In this document: in pieces, positions 1 to 8,814 of the stretch
Position numbering within the stretch: position 1 is the stretch's first letter
Layout of the letters: each line of letters opens with the position of its first letter
DNA from: LMUY01 sp965198895
Lineage (GTDB): Bacteria; Pseudomonadota; Alphaproteobacteria; Acetobacterales; Acetobacteraceae
Assembly (NCBI GenBank): GCA_965198895.1
Contig: OZ240676.1
Location: 4,960,001-5,024,000 of the forward strand
Length of the DNA stretch: 64,000 nt
Direction: 5' to 3'
Notes under the pieces: model-generated
Told to the model about the DNA's origin: nothing
Seen by the model: the letters and a program-made list of their open reading frames with translations, nothing else
Database searches by the model: none
Program-made: the position numbers and the translations under genes

Positions 1-1
1 C

Positions 2-1378
2 GGCCGCATCGTGTTCGCCGGGCTGTGCGACAAGCTGTTCGACATCGACGACAAGCTGCAGATCATCCCGCAGCTCGCCACCGGCTACGAATACACCGAC
101 CCGAAGACGCTGGTCATCCATTTGCGCCAGGGGGTAAAATTCCAGGACGAGACGCTGATGGACGCGGCGGCGGTGAAATACAGCCTCGACCGCCATCTCA
201 CCATGGATGGCAGCGCCCGCAAGAGCGAGATCAACGTCATCGATCATGTGGATGTGGTCGACCCGGCGACCGTGCGCATCGTGCTGAAAACGCCGTCGGC
301 CCCGTTCCTGTCGCAGCTGACCGATCGCGCCGGCATGATCCTGTCGCCCAAGGCGGCCGCGGCGGAGGGCCGCGATTTCGCCCAACACCCGGTGTGCGCC
401 GGGCCGATGAAGTTCGTCGAACGGGTGGCGCAGGACCACGTGACACTGGAGCGCTTCGCCGACTACTGGAACAAGGACGCGATCCACATCGACCGGGTGA
501 TCTACCAAGTGATCCCCGACAGCTCGATCCGCCTCGCCAACCTGCAGGCCGGCAGCACCGACCTCGTCGAATACATCGTCCCAACCGACACCGACGCGGT
601 GAAGCGCGATCCGAAGCTGAAGCTCGTGACCTATGACGGGCTCGGCTACCAGGGCATCACCTACAACATAAACAATGGCCCGCAATCCAAGACGCCGTTG
701 GGGCAGAGCGCCCTGGTGCGGCAGGCCTTCGACATGTCGATCGACCGCGATGCACTGATGCAGGTCGTCTACAACGGCATGTATCCGCCCACGGCGCAGG
801 CCGTCCCGCCGGAGAGCCCGTTCTTCGACCCCGCCGTGAAGCCCGTCACCCGCGACATCGACCATGCCAAGGCGCTGCTGAAGCAGGCGGGCGTGACCCC
901 GCCGGTGAGCGTCAACCTGATCGTGCCGAACAATCCGGACCTGCGGCAGATGGGTGAGGTGATCCAGTCGATGACAGCGGAGGCCGGGTTCGACGTGAAG
1001 CTGACGGCGATGGAGTTCGCCTCGTCGTTGGACAATGCGGAGAGCGGCGGCTTCCAGGCCTACATGCTTGCCTGGTCCGGCCGGGTCGACCCCGACGGCA
1101 ACCTGTATTCGTTCCTGCACAGCAACACCGGCACGCAAAACTACGGCAAATACGCCAACCCGGTGATGGACAAGCTGCTGGACGATGGCCGGCTGGAGCA
1201 GGACGTGGCGAAGCGCAAGGCGATCTACGGCCAAATCGCCGAGTTGGGTCAGAAGGACCTGCCCATCTCATACATATTCACGACGCGATACTTCAACGGG
1301 CTCAGCAACAAGGTCAGCGGGTTCAAGCCGGTCGCTGACGGCATGATCCGCCTCCAGGGCATCACCGTCGCGCCATGA
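2..1378 (+). CDS. ABC transporter substrate-binding protein, family 5 (5' end outside window)
   Basis: This is a periplasmic solute-binding protein of the DppA/OppA family, which captures a peptide-like solute and hands it to membrane permeases. The frame is already open at base 2, reading G-R-I-V-F-A-G-L-C, so the signal peptide and the start lie outside the window. Visible family hallmarks are the early HLRQGVKFQD segment, the DYWNKDA segment and the C-terminal lobe ending near LQGITVAP. Its stop overlaps the start of the permease at 1375 by four bases, so the two are translationally coupled. No ATPase genes follow the two permeases; they may lie upstream or be shared. The solute cannot be deduced. 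Confidence 0.93.
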   Translation, partial: GRIVFAGLCDKLFDIDDKLQIIPQLATGYEYTDPKTLVIHLRQGVKFQDETLMDAAAVKYSLDRHLTMDGSARKSEINVIDHVDVVDPATVRIVLKTPSAPFLSQLTDRAGMILSPKAAAAEGRDFAQHPVCAGPMKFVERVAQDHVTLERFADYWNKDAIHIDRVIYQVIPDSSIRLANLQAGSTDLVEYIVPTDTDAVKRDPKLKLVTYDGLGYQGITYNINNGPQSKTPLGQSALVRQAFDMSIDRDALMQVVYNGMYPPTAQAVPPESPFFDPAVKPVTRDIDHAKALLKQAGVTPPVSVNLIVPNNPDLRQMGEVIQSMTAEAGFDVKLTAMEFASSLDNAESGGFQAYMLAWSGRVDPDGNLYSFLHSNTGTQNYGKYANPVMDKLLDDGRLEQDVAKRKAIYGQIAELGQKDLPISYIFTTRYFNGLSNKVSGFKPVADGMIRLQGITVAP

Positions 1379-2319
1379 AGGGGTTGCGCGGCCGCTTCCT
1401 GCAACTGATCCCCACGCTGGTGCTGGTGAGCATCCTCGTGTTCGGCCTGCAGCAATTGATGCCGGGCGACCCGGCGCTGGTGCTGGCCGGAGAGGAGGGT
1501 GCCAATCCCCAGGTGCTCGCCCAGATCCGGGCCGAACTGTGGCTCGACCGCCCATTGCCTGTGCAGTATCTGCATTGGGTCGGTGGCCTGTTGCACGGCA
1601 ATCTCGGCTATTCGTGGCGCATTCGCCAACCGGTGCTCGACCTGGTGGAGCAGAAACTGCCGGTGACCTTGCAACTGGGCGTGATGGCGTTCGCCTTCGC
1701 GCTGCTGATCGGCATCCCCGCCGGCGTGCTGTCTGCCGTGAAGCGCGGCACGTGGTGGGACCACGCGGCGAACCTGATCGGCCTCGGTGGGTTGTCGACG
1801 CCGAACTTCTGGCTCGGCATCATGCTGATCCTGTTGGTTTCGGTGCAGCTCGGCTGGCTGCCACCGTCGGGCTACGTGCCGCTGACCGAGGATTTCTGGC
1901 AGTCGATCGCCACCACGATCATGCCCGCCTTCGTGCTGGGCAACGCCACCGCCGCCGTGCTGATGCGGCACACTCGCAGCGCCATGCTGACGGCGTTGGA
2001 CCAGGACTACGTGCGCACGGCGCGGGCCAAGGGCTTGACGGAGGGCAGGGTGGTGATCCGCCACGCGCTGCGCAACGCGCTGGTGCCTGTCGTAACGTTG
2101 GGCGCCCTTGAACTGGGCACGCTGTTCTCCGGCGCCGTGCTGACCGAGCAGGTGTTCAGCATCCCGGGCTTCGGCAAGCTTGTGGTGGATGCCGTGTTCA
2201 ACCGCGACTACCCGGTGGTGCAGGGCGTCGTGATGGTCACGGCCACGTTGTACATCTTGCTCAATCTGTTAGCGGACGTCCTGTACGTGCTGGTCAATCC
2301 CAGGCTGAGGGTCGCGTGA
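1375..2319 (+). CDS. ABC transporter permease, DppB type
   Basis: This is an inner-membrane permease of a peptide/nickel-type ABC importer, 314 residues, the normal length for the DppB family. It has an N-terminal membrane helix with the LMPGDPA motif typical of DppB proteins. The cytoplasmic EAA loop that docks the ATPase is seen as DYVRTARAKGL followed by RHALRNAL. The ATG overlaps the TGA of the binding protein and its own stop overlaps the next permease's GTG, so the three genes form one transcription unit. The substrate is unknown. Confidence 0.93.
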   Translation: MKGLRGRFLQLIPTLVLVSILVFGLQQLMPGDPALVLAGEEGANPQVLAQIRAELWLDRPLPVQYLHWVGGLLHGNLGYSWRIRQPVLDLVEQKLPVTLQLGVMAFAFALLIGIPAGVLSAVKRGTWWDHAANLIGLGGLSTPNFWLGIMLILLVSVQLGWLPPSGYVPLTEDFWQSIATTIMPAFVLGNATAAVLMRHTRSAMLTALDQDYVRTARAKGLTEGRVVIRHALRNALVPVVTLGALELGTLFSGAVLTEQVFSIPGFGKLVVDAVFNRDYPVVQGVVMVTATLYILLNLLADVLYVLVNPRLRVA

Positions 2320-3266
2320 GCACCCATCTGGACGACCCGGCCATCGCCGACGTCGAGGCACAAGACAGCGACGGGATCGCTGCGCTGACGACACCCTCCG
2401 TCCGGCCACGGGAGCGCTCGCGGCAGGGACGAGGGCCGTTCGCCCTTGCCATGGGCCGCTTTGCGCGTCGTCCGGCGGCCGTGTTCGGCCTGGTTGTCAT
2501 CGTGCTGTTCATTGGTGCGGCCCTGCTGGCGCCCTGGATCACGCCCTATGACCCGGTGCGCCAATCCTACTCCGTGATCCGCAAGGCGCCGTCCGCCCTG
2601 CACTGGTTCGGCACCGACGAGAACGGCCGCGACGTGCTGGCCCGCGTGCTGTTCGGCGCCCGCGCAACGCTGCTGGCCGCGCTGGTTGCGGTGTGCATCG
2701 CGTCCGGGGCCGGGGTGCCGCTGGGGCTGCTCGCCGGGTTCGCCGGCGGGTGGGTGGACGCGGTGATCGGCCGCGTGGTGGACGCGATGCTGGCGTGCCC
2801 GTTCCTGATCCTGGCCATCGCCCTGGCCGCCTTCCTCGGCCCATCGCTGACCAACGCCATGATCGCCATCGGCGTCACCGCGACGCCCGTCTTCGTCCGC
2901 GTCGCCCGCGCCGCCACGATCGACGCCGCCGCCAACGACTATGTCGAGGCCGCCCGCGCGCTCGGCAATCCGCCCTGGCGCGTGGCGGTGCGGCATGTGC
3001 TGCCGAACATCGTGCCGCCGATCCTGGTGCAGGCCACATTGACCATCGCCACTGCCATTATCGCGGAGGCCAGCCTGTCATTCCTGGGCCTCGGCCAGCA
3101 GCCGCCGGAACCCTCCTGGGGGTCCATGCTGAATTCGGCGCAACGCTTCCTCACCCAGGCGCCTTGGCTCGCGATCTTTCCGGGGGCGGCAATCTTTGTG
3201 GTGGTGCTGTCCTTCAACCTCGTGGGCGACGGCTTGCGTGACGCGCTGGACCCCCGGCGCCGGTAG
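2316..3266 (+). CDS. ABC transporter permease, DppC type
   Basis: This is the second permease subunit (DppC family, 316 residues) and pairs with the gene at 1375. It carries the usual cytoplasmic N-terminal tail of about 45 residues, a first helix near residues 54-74, the HWFGTDENGRDVLAR motif and an EAA loop around DYVEAARALGNP. It starts with GTG inside the stop of the preceding gene. The unit ends here without ATPase genes, and a degenerate palindromic repeat follows. No ligand can be named from the sequence. Confidence 0.92.
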   Translation: MSTHLDDPAIADVEAQDSDGIAALTTPSVRPRERSRQGRGPFALAMGRFARRPAAVFGLVVIVLFIGAALLAPWITPYDPVRQSYSVIRKAPSALHWFGTDENGRDVLARVLFGARATLLAALVAVCIASGAGVPLGLLAGFAGGWVDAVIGRVVDAMLACPFLILAIALAAFLGPSLTNAMIAIGVTATPVFVRVARAATIDAAANDYVEAARALGNPPWRVAVRHVLPNIVPPILVQATLTIATAIIAEASLSFLGLGQQPPEPSWGSMLNSAQRFLTQAPWLAIFPGAAIFVVVLSFNLVGDGLRDALDPRRR

Positions 3267-3274
3267 CCATGATC

Positions 3275-3456
3275 GTCATGCCAGGCCTGAGCCACGCAGA
3301 GGAGCCGTAGCCCGAATCAAAGGCGTCGGTCGCCTCCCTGGTGATCGACATGGCCCGGTCGAACAATTGGCAAACGTCGGGAAGAAGTAGAATCAATGTC
3401 GTGCCTTACAAGGCAAAAAACCTGCTGGACAGCAGTGGGTTTGAACCTGGCATGAC
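3275..3456. repeat. degenerate palindromic repeat of family A
   Basis: The ends of this intergenic stretch read GTCATGCCAGG at the left and CCTGGCATGAC at the right, which are exact reverse complements. They match the terminal arms of the better preserved copies at 14119-14254 and 39820-39959. The interior is not clearly conserved. The right end lies just upstream of the ribosome-binding site of pheA. Confidence 0.55.
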
Positions 3457-3480
3457 GGTACGGATGACAGAGGTGACACG

Positions 3481-4320
3481 ATGACCGTTTCGTTCCAGGG
3501 CCGCCCCGGCGCCTATTCCGACCTCGCCTGCCGCGCCGCATTACCCGGCCGGCCCACCTTGCCCTGCGACACGTTCGAGGGCGCGATCGACGCGGTGAAG
3601 AGCGGTGCGGCGGACCTCGCCATGCTGCCGTGCGAGAATAGCCTTGCGGGCCGCGTGCCGGACATTCATTCGCTATTGCCGGGCAGCGGCCTGCACATCG
3701 TCGGCGAGCATTTCCAACGCGTGGAACATTGCCTGCTCGGCGTACGGGGTTCCACGATCGCCGACGTGCGCCGGGTCCATTCCCATGCGGTGGCGCTGGG
3801 ACAGGTGCGGCACATCATCCGCGAACTGGGCGTGTTGCCGGTGATCGAAGCCGACACCGCCGGGTCGGCGCAGATGGTGGCAGCGCACGCAGACAAGGAA
3901 GATGCCGCCATCGCTTCCTCGTTGGCAGCTGAGCTGTACGGGCTGGATATCCTACGGTCCAATGTCGAGGATTCGAAGGACAACACGACGCGCTTCTACA
4001 TCACGTCGAAGTATCCCGCGCCGCGGCCGCCGGACGAAGGCGTGATCGTGACCACGTTCATCTTCCACGTCCGCAATGTGCCGGCGGCGTTGTATAAGGC
4101 GCTCGGTGGGTTCGCGACCAACGACGTGAACATGACGAAGCTGGAGAGCTACATGCCGGCCGGCCAGTTCACCGCCACGCAGTTCCTGTGCGACGTGGAA
4201 GGCCATCCCGACCACCCCAATGTGGCCCGGGCGTTGGAGGAGCTGAACTTCTTCTGCCGCGAGACGAAGATGCTCGGCGTCTATCCTGGCGCGGCGAGAC
4301 GGTTGACCGAGAAACTGTGA
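3481..4320 (+). CDS. pheA: Prephenate dehydratase
   Basis: This cytosolic enzyme converts prephenate to phenylpyruvate in phenylalanine synthesis. At 279 residues it is the stand-alone form without a chorismate mutase domain. The N-terminal two-lobed dehydratase domain opens with FQGRPGAYSD and contains the family motif T170-R171-F172, which binds the substrate. A C-terminal ACT domain from about residue 195, with LESYMP (221-226) in the place of the usual ESRP, should bind phenylalanine for feedback inhibition. The ATG follows an AGAGGTG ribosome-binding site. The gene stands alone between two ABC transporter loci. Confidence 0.96.
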   Translation: MTVSFQGRPGAYSDLACRAALPGRPTLPCDTFEGAIDAVKSGAADLAMLPCENSLAGRVPDIHSLLPGSGLHIVGEHFQRVEHCLLGVRGSTIADVRRVHSHAVALGQVRHIIRELGVLPVIEADTAGSAQMVAAHADKEDAAIASSLAAELYGLDILRSNVEDSKDNTTRFYITSKYPAPRPPDEGVIVTTFIFHVRNVPAALYKALGGFATNDVNMTKLESYMPAGQFTATQFLCDVEGHPDHPNVARALEELNFFCRETKMLGVYPGAARRLTEKL

Positions 4321-4376
4321 ACGCTCCGCATTGTGCTTCTGTTCCAGGCAACCCCGGCAAGGTTTTGGCGCGCAAC

Positions 4377-4412
4377 TAGGCAGATCCGTGGCGTCGCAGA
4401 AGGTTCTGCCTA
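4377..4412. promoter_or_regulatory. inverted repeat, possible operator or terminator stem
   Basis: TAGGCAGA and TCTGCCTA are perfect 8-base inverted arms separated by 20 bases. The repeat lies downstream of pheA and about 20 bases upstream of a TTGACA element. There is no T-tract after it, so an operator is at least as likely as a terminator. Confidence 0.35.
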
Positions 4413-4430
4413 ATTCCCGTACTGCGCTCC

Positions 4431-4460
4431 TTGACAATTTAGGACTGGCTGCCCTTCAAT
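4431..4460 (+). promoter_or_regulatory. possible sigma-70 promoter for the ABC/amidase operon
   Basis: A perfect TTGACA at 4431-4436 is followed after 18 bases by TTCAAT, which matches four of six -10 positions. It points toward the binding-protein gene at 4676. The weak -10 keeps this tentative. Confidence 0.28.
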
Positions 4461-4675
4461 CGCTTTAATGCGGGATGGCGAGGATGGTTGGCGCCGTCTG
4501 CTGCTCGCTTCCGAGGGATGGGACAGCAACGTGTCGATAAGCCGGACAGGCTTGCACAAGGGGTGCCGTTTCCATGTCGTACTCCGGTGCCGGCCATTTC
4601 GCATAAGCGACCGCCGGTTGCCGTCGAGCCAATCCGAAGGTCGTTGACCTCTGCCACCATTTCGAAGGAAGCCGA

Positions 4676-6271
4676 ATGTCGCGTGTTACCCGCCTGATCG
4701 CCCGATGCTTGCTCGCGGCCGCGCCGGCCATCGCCTGCGTGCCATTCCATCCAGCCGCTGCCGAGGGCGTGCTGACCGTCGCGATGACGGCGGGTGACCT
4801 GCCGGTGACCACGGGAAACCCCGACCAGGGTTTCGAGGGCTTCCGCTTCGTCGGCTTCAATCTATACGACGCGCTGATCAACTGGGATTTGTCGAAAAAG
4901 GACCAGGCGTCCGATATCAAGCCGGGATTGGCGACCGAATGGCATGTCGACCCGAACAACCACAAACGCTGGATCTTCACGCTGCGCCAGGGGGTGAAGT
5001 GGCACGACGGCTGCGACTTCACGGCCGATGACGTGGTTTGGAATTTCGGCCGTATCGCGGATCCGAAGGCGCCGCAGTTTTACACGCAACAATTCGCGCT
5101 CGCCCGCGCATACCTGACGAACTACGACAGCATCGAGAAGATCGACGATCACACGGTGGCGATCAACACGAAGTTCGTGGAGTCGCTGTTCCCGTACGAC
5201 ATGTCCTATGTATTGATGGTGAGCCGCTGCCGTGCCGAGGCGTTGCACAACGACTGGAATGCCTACGCCAATCAACCCTCGGGCACCGGGCCGTACAGGT
5301 TTGCCGGCGAAACCGCGCACGAGCGGATGGAACTGTTGCCGAACAAGGATTACTGGGACAAGGATCGTGTTCCGAAACAGGATCGGCTGATCCTGCTGCC
5401 GATGCCGGAAGCGGCGACCCGCACGGCGGCGTTGCTGTCGGGCCAGGTGAACTTCATCGAGGCTCCCGCGCCGGACGCCATCCCGGTTCTGAAGCGCGCC
5501 GGCATGCAGATCATCACCAACACCTATCCGCATAACTGGCCGTACATCCTGAACTTCACCCACGGCCCGTTCATGGACCTGCGGGTACGTCAGGCTGCCA
5601 ACTACGCCATCAACCGCGACGACGTGGTGGATCTGGTGGGCGGGCTTGCGACGCCGGAATACGCCGAGGTGCCTCCGAGCCTGCCGTATTACGGCCACCC
5701 GCAAATCTACAAGTTCGACCCGGCGAAGGCCAAGGCGCTGCTGAAGGAAGCCAATTGCGTGCCGTGCAAGATCACGCTCGCAATCTCCACCTCCGGCTCC
5801 GGCCAGATGCAGTCACTGCCGATGAACGAACTGGTGAAACAGCAATTGGAGGATGTCGGCTTCCAGGTGACGCTGGACGTGATGGACTGGAATGCGCTGC
5901 TGGACGTCAGTCGGTCCGGTGTTCCGAAATATCCCAACATCGACGGCATGAACGCGTCACGCGGCCTGCTCGACCCGGTGAGCGCCATCATCAAGCCGGT
6001 CGCCACCGCCTATTGGTCGCCAGCCGGCAGCAACTGGGGCCATTTCAGCACGCCGGAAGCCGACGATTTGGTGAAGCAGATCTTCGAGGAGTTCGACCCG
6101 GCCAAGCGCATGGTGCTGCTGACCAAGCTGCACGAATACGAGTCCGCACAGGCGCTGATGATCTTCGTCGTGCACGACCTGAATCCGCGCGCCTTGTCGC
6201 CCAAGGTGCACGGTTTCGTGCAGGCGCAGAACTGGTTCCAGGACCTGACTCCGATCAGCGTCTCGCCATGA
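4676..6271 (+). CDS. ABC transporter substrate-binding protein, family 5 (first of a tandem pair)
   Basis: This is a secreted periplasmic binding protein of 531 residues with a Sec signal peptide ending near the AAA-E at about residue 29. The mature protein shows the family-5 layout: a VAMTAGD start, KPGLATEW and the LRQGVKWHDG segment. Cysteines in DGCDF (C113), SRCRAE and CVPC recur in the following gene, which suggests conserved disulfides. The ATG is preceded by AAGGA. The protein is clearly paralogous to its downstream neighbour along its entire length. It is the first gene of a nine-gene operon reaching to 14114. The context suggests an amide or ureido compound as ligand, which is inference. 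Confidence 0.95.
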   Translation: MSRVTRLIARCLLAAAPAIACVPFHPAAAEGVLTVAMTAGDLPVTTGNPDQGFEGFRFVGFNLYDALINWDLSKKDQASDIKPGLATEWHVDPNNHKRWIFTLRQGVKWHDGCDFTADDVVWNFGRIADPKAPQFYTQQFALARAYLTNYDSIEKIDDHTVAINTKFVESLFPYDMSYVLMVSRCRAEALHNDWNAYANQPSGTGPYRFAGETAHERMELLPNKDYWDKDRVPKQDRLILLPMPEAATRTAALLSGQVNFIEAPAPDAIPVLKRAGMQIITNTYPHNWPYILNFTHGPFMDLRVRQAANYAINRDDVVDLVGGLATPEYAEVPPSLPYYGHPQIYKFDPAKAKALLKEANCVPCKITLAISTSGSGQMQSLPMNELVKQQLEDVGFQVTLDVMDWNALLDVSRSGVPKYPNIDGMNASRGLLDPVSAIIKPVATAYWSPAGSNWGHFSTPEADDLVKQIFEEFDPAKRMVLLTKLHEYESAQALMIFVVHDLNPRALSPKVHGFVQAQNWFQDLTPISVSP

Positions 6272-7848
6272 GGCTCGGTTCGGGACTCAGAGCCACTGTC
6301 GTCGCACTGGCCGCGACGATGGGGCATACGGCCATGGCCGGCGGTGTCGTGACTGTCGCAATGACGGCCGGCGAGGTGCCGATCACCACCGGCACGCCCG
6401 ACCAGGGTTTTGAGGGCTACCGCTTCGTTGCCCTCAACCTGTACGACGGGCTGGTGAACTGGGATCTGTCCCGGTCCGACAAGGCGTCGGACATCAAGCC
6501 CGGGCTCGCAACCGGCTGGCATGTCGATCCCGACAATCACAAGCGCTGGCTGTTCGATCTGCGCGAGGGCGTGAAGTGGCATGATGGCTGCGACTTCATC
6601 GCGCAGGACGTGGTGTGGAATTTCGGCCGGCTGATGGACAACAAGGCGCCGCAATTCGACACCTTCCAATTCGCGCTCACCCGCGGCTATCTGACCAGCG
6701 TCGCCGGCGTGACGGCAATAGGTGACCACCAGATCGCAGTCGAGACCAAGGCCCCGGATAGCCTGCTTCCATACGAACTTAGCTACGTGCCGATGATCAG
6801 CCGCTGCCGGGCCGAGGCGCTGCACGACGATTATACGGCCTATGCCACGCAACCCTCCGGCACCGGGCCATATCGCTTCGACAAGCTGGTGCCGCACGAG
6901 CGGCTCGAACTGGTTCCGAACACCGGATACTGGGACAAGGACCGCATTCCGAAGCAGGACCGGCTGGTGCTGCTGCCGATGCCGGAGGCCAATACGCGCG
7001 TGGCGGCGCTGCTCTCCGGCCAGGTGAACTTCATGGAGGCGCCACCGCCCGACGCAGTCGCGCGGCTGAAATCGGCCGGCATGCAGATCTTCACCAACAT
7101 CTATCCGCACGTCTGGGCCTATCAGCTCAACTTCGTCACCTCCCCCTTCAAGGATCTGCGGGTGCGTCGCGCCGCCAACCTCGCGATCAACCGCTCCGAC
7201 ATGAAGGAGCTGCTCGGCGGCCTTATGGAGCCCGCCTATTCCACCATCCCGCCGACCACGCCGTATTACGGCAACCCGGTGAAATACGAGTATGACCCGA
7301 AACGCGCGCATGCCTTGCTGCAGGAAGCGGGCTGCCTGCCGTGCGACATCACGTTCGTGATCTCCACGTCCGGCTCGGGCCAGATGCAGCCGCTGCCGAT
7401 GAACGAGCTGGTCAAGGCGGAGCTGGAGGAAGTCGGCTTCCGCGTGAAGCTGGACGTGATGGATTGGAACGCGCTGGGCCAAGTCGGCCGTGACGGCATC
7501 GACAAGAACCCGGGCGATGCCGGGATCAACGCCAGCAAGGCGGTGGGCGACCCGTTCTACGGCCTGATCCGCCACGTCAGCCGTGCGCAGTGGGCCCCGG
7601 CCGGCAGTAATTGGGGCCACTACGAAGACGCCCAGACCGAGGATCTGGTCGGCAAGATCAGCGCCGAATTCGACGCCGAGAAGCGCAACGAGCTGCTGAT
7701 CAAGCTGAACGAGCGCATGAACGATCAGGCCGTGATGATCTGGGTCGCACACGACGTGAACCCGCGCGCGCTATCGCCCAAGCTGCACGGCTTCGTTCAG
7801 GCACAAAGCTGGTTTCAGGATCTGACCAAGATCTCCGTCTCCCCTTAG
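6268..7848 (+). CDS. ABC transporter substrate-binding protein, family 5 (second of a tandem pair)
   Basis: This 526-residue binding protein is a paralogue of the gene just upstream, sharing long near-identical blocks such as KPGLAT, VKWHDGCDF, SGTGPYRF and the C-terminal VHGFVQAQ-type ending. I chose the ATG at 6268, which overlaps the preceding TGA by four bases and gives a good signal peptide ending in AMA. A longer open frame upstream is only a shadow of the first paralogue. Two different binding proteins feeding one pair of permeases usually means two related ligands or two affinities. Confidence 0.94.
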   Translation: MRLGSGLRATVVALAATMGHTAMAGGVVTVAMTAGEVPITTGTPDQGFEGYRFVALNLYDGLVNWDLSRSDKASDIKPGLATGWHVDPDNHKRWLFDLREGVKWHDGCDFIAQDVVWNFGRLMDNKAPQFDTFQFALTRGYLTSVAGVTAIGDHQIAVETKAPDSLLPYELSYVPMISRCRAEALHDDYTAYATQPSGTGPYRFDKLVPHERLELVPNTGYWDKDRIPKQDRLVLLPMPEANTRVAALLSGQVNFMEAPPPDAVARLKSAGMQIFTNIYPHVWAYQLNFVTSPFKDLRVRRAANLAINRSDMKELLGGLMEPAYSTIPPTTPYYGNPVKYEYDPKRAHALLQEAGCLPCDITFVISTSGSGQMQPLPMNELVKAELEEVGFRVKLDVMDWNALGQVGRDGIDKNPGDAGINASKAVGDPFYGLIRHVSRAQWAPAGSNWGHYEDAQTEDLVGKISAEFDAEKRNELLIKLNERMNDQAVMIWVAHDVNPRALSPKLHGFVQAQSWFQDLTKISVSP

Positions 7849-7857
7849 GAGAAAGCT

Positions 7858-8814
7858 ATGCTCGGCTACATCCTACGCCGCATCCTGTTCGCCATCCCGA
7901 TCGCGCTCGGGGTCAGCATCGTCTGTTTCTCCCTGGTCTATCTGGCGCCGGGTGACCCGCTGCAGACGGTGTTGCCGCCGGACGCCACGGCGGAGACGAT
8001 CGCCATCGTCAAGCACGCCTATGGCTTCGACCGGCCGATCCCCGTGCAATACGTGATCTGGCTGTGGCACGTGCTGCACGGCGATTTCGGCCGCTCCATC
8101 GCCACCCAGCGTCCGGTGACGCTCGAGGTGTTCGGCTCCGTCGCCAACACGGCCATGCTGGCGCTGTTCGCGGTGCCGGTATCGTTCCTCGTGGGCGGCA
8201 CGATGGGGGTTATCGCCGGCTGCTTCCCGGGCCGTTGGCTCGACCGCGGTGTGACGGGCGCCGCCGTCATCGGTGTCAGTCTGCCGAACTACTGGTTGGG
8301 CCTGGTGCTGGTGATCGTTTTCGCGGTCGAGTTCATGGTGCTGCCGGCCAGCGGCATGGGCGAAAACGGCTCGGCGGCGTTCAACCTGTTGCACTGGAGC
8401 GATGCGCAGTTCCTGATCCTGCCGGTGATCACGTTGACCATGATCCCGATCGGCATCATCGCCCGCACCACCCGCGCCGCCATCGCCGAAGTGCGCAACC
8501 AGGATTTCGTCACCACCTTGCGCGCCATGGGCCTGGGCGAGGCCGCGGTGATCCGCCACGTGATCAAGAACGCATCGCCGCAGGTGCTCGCCGTGATGGG
8601 CCTGCAATTCGGCTACCTGATGGGTGGCTCGATTCTCGTGGAGACGGTGTTCACCTGGCCCGGCAGCGGCTTCCTACTGAACAAGGCGATCATCAACCGT
8701 GACATCCCCGTGCTGCAGGGCACGATCCTCGCCTTGTCGCTCGTCTTCGTCGCGACCAACTTGGTCGTCGACCTGTTGCAAGCCCTGCTCGACCCGAGGA
8801 TCCGCCGCGCATGA
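7858..8814 (+). CDS. ABC transporter permease, DppB type
   Basis: This is the first inner-membrane permease of the importer, 318 residues. It has an N-terminal helix, the LAPGDPL motif, and an EAA loop around FVTTLRAMGLGEAAVIRHVIKN that contacts an ATPase. It starts ten bases after the second binding protein, with an AGGAGAAAG ribosome-binding site. It overlaps the next permease by four bases. Confidence 0.94.
   Translation: MLGYILRRILFAIPIALGVSIVCFSLVYLAPGDPLQTVLPPDATAETIAIVKHAYGFDRPIPVQYVIWLWHVLHGDFGRSIATQRPVTLEVFGSVANTAMLALFAVPVSFLVGGTMGVIAGCFPGRWLDRGVTGAAVIGVSLPNYWLGLVLVIVFAVEFMVLPASGMGENGSAAFNLLHWSDAQFLILPVITLTMIPIGIIARTTRAAIAEVRNQDFVTTLRAMGLGEAAVIRHVIKNASPQVLAVMGLQFGYLMGGSILVETVFTWPGSGFLLNKAIINRDIPVLQGTILALSLVFVATNLVVDLLQALLDPRIRRA

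Larger units (their letters stand above)
4321..4675. other. intergenic leader region of the ABC/amidase operon
   Basis: This 355-base gap has no convincing gene and appears less GC-rich than its surroundings. It contains an 8-base inverted repeat at 4377-4412 and a possible promoter at 4431-4460. About 215 bases then lead to the ATG at 4676, which is preceded by AAGGA. I looked for riboswitch signatures, including guanidine classes because of the hydrolases downstream, and saw none. Confidence 0.6.

Noticed and set aside
4321..4675. Riboswitch in the leader of the amidase operon
   Set aside because: Guanidine-class motifs (ACGR loops or the ykkC core) were sought because of the hydrolases downstream, but none could be seen by eye.
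6010..7752. Long 580-residue open frame on the minus strand
   Set aside because: It lies opposite the tandem binding proteins, is rich in Arg, His and Gly and shows no domain. It is an antisense shadow of a GC-rich gene.
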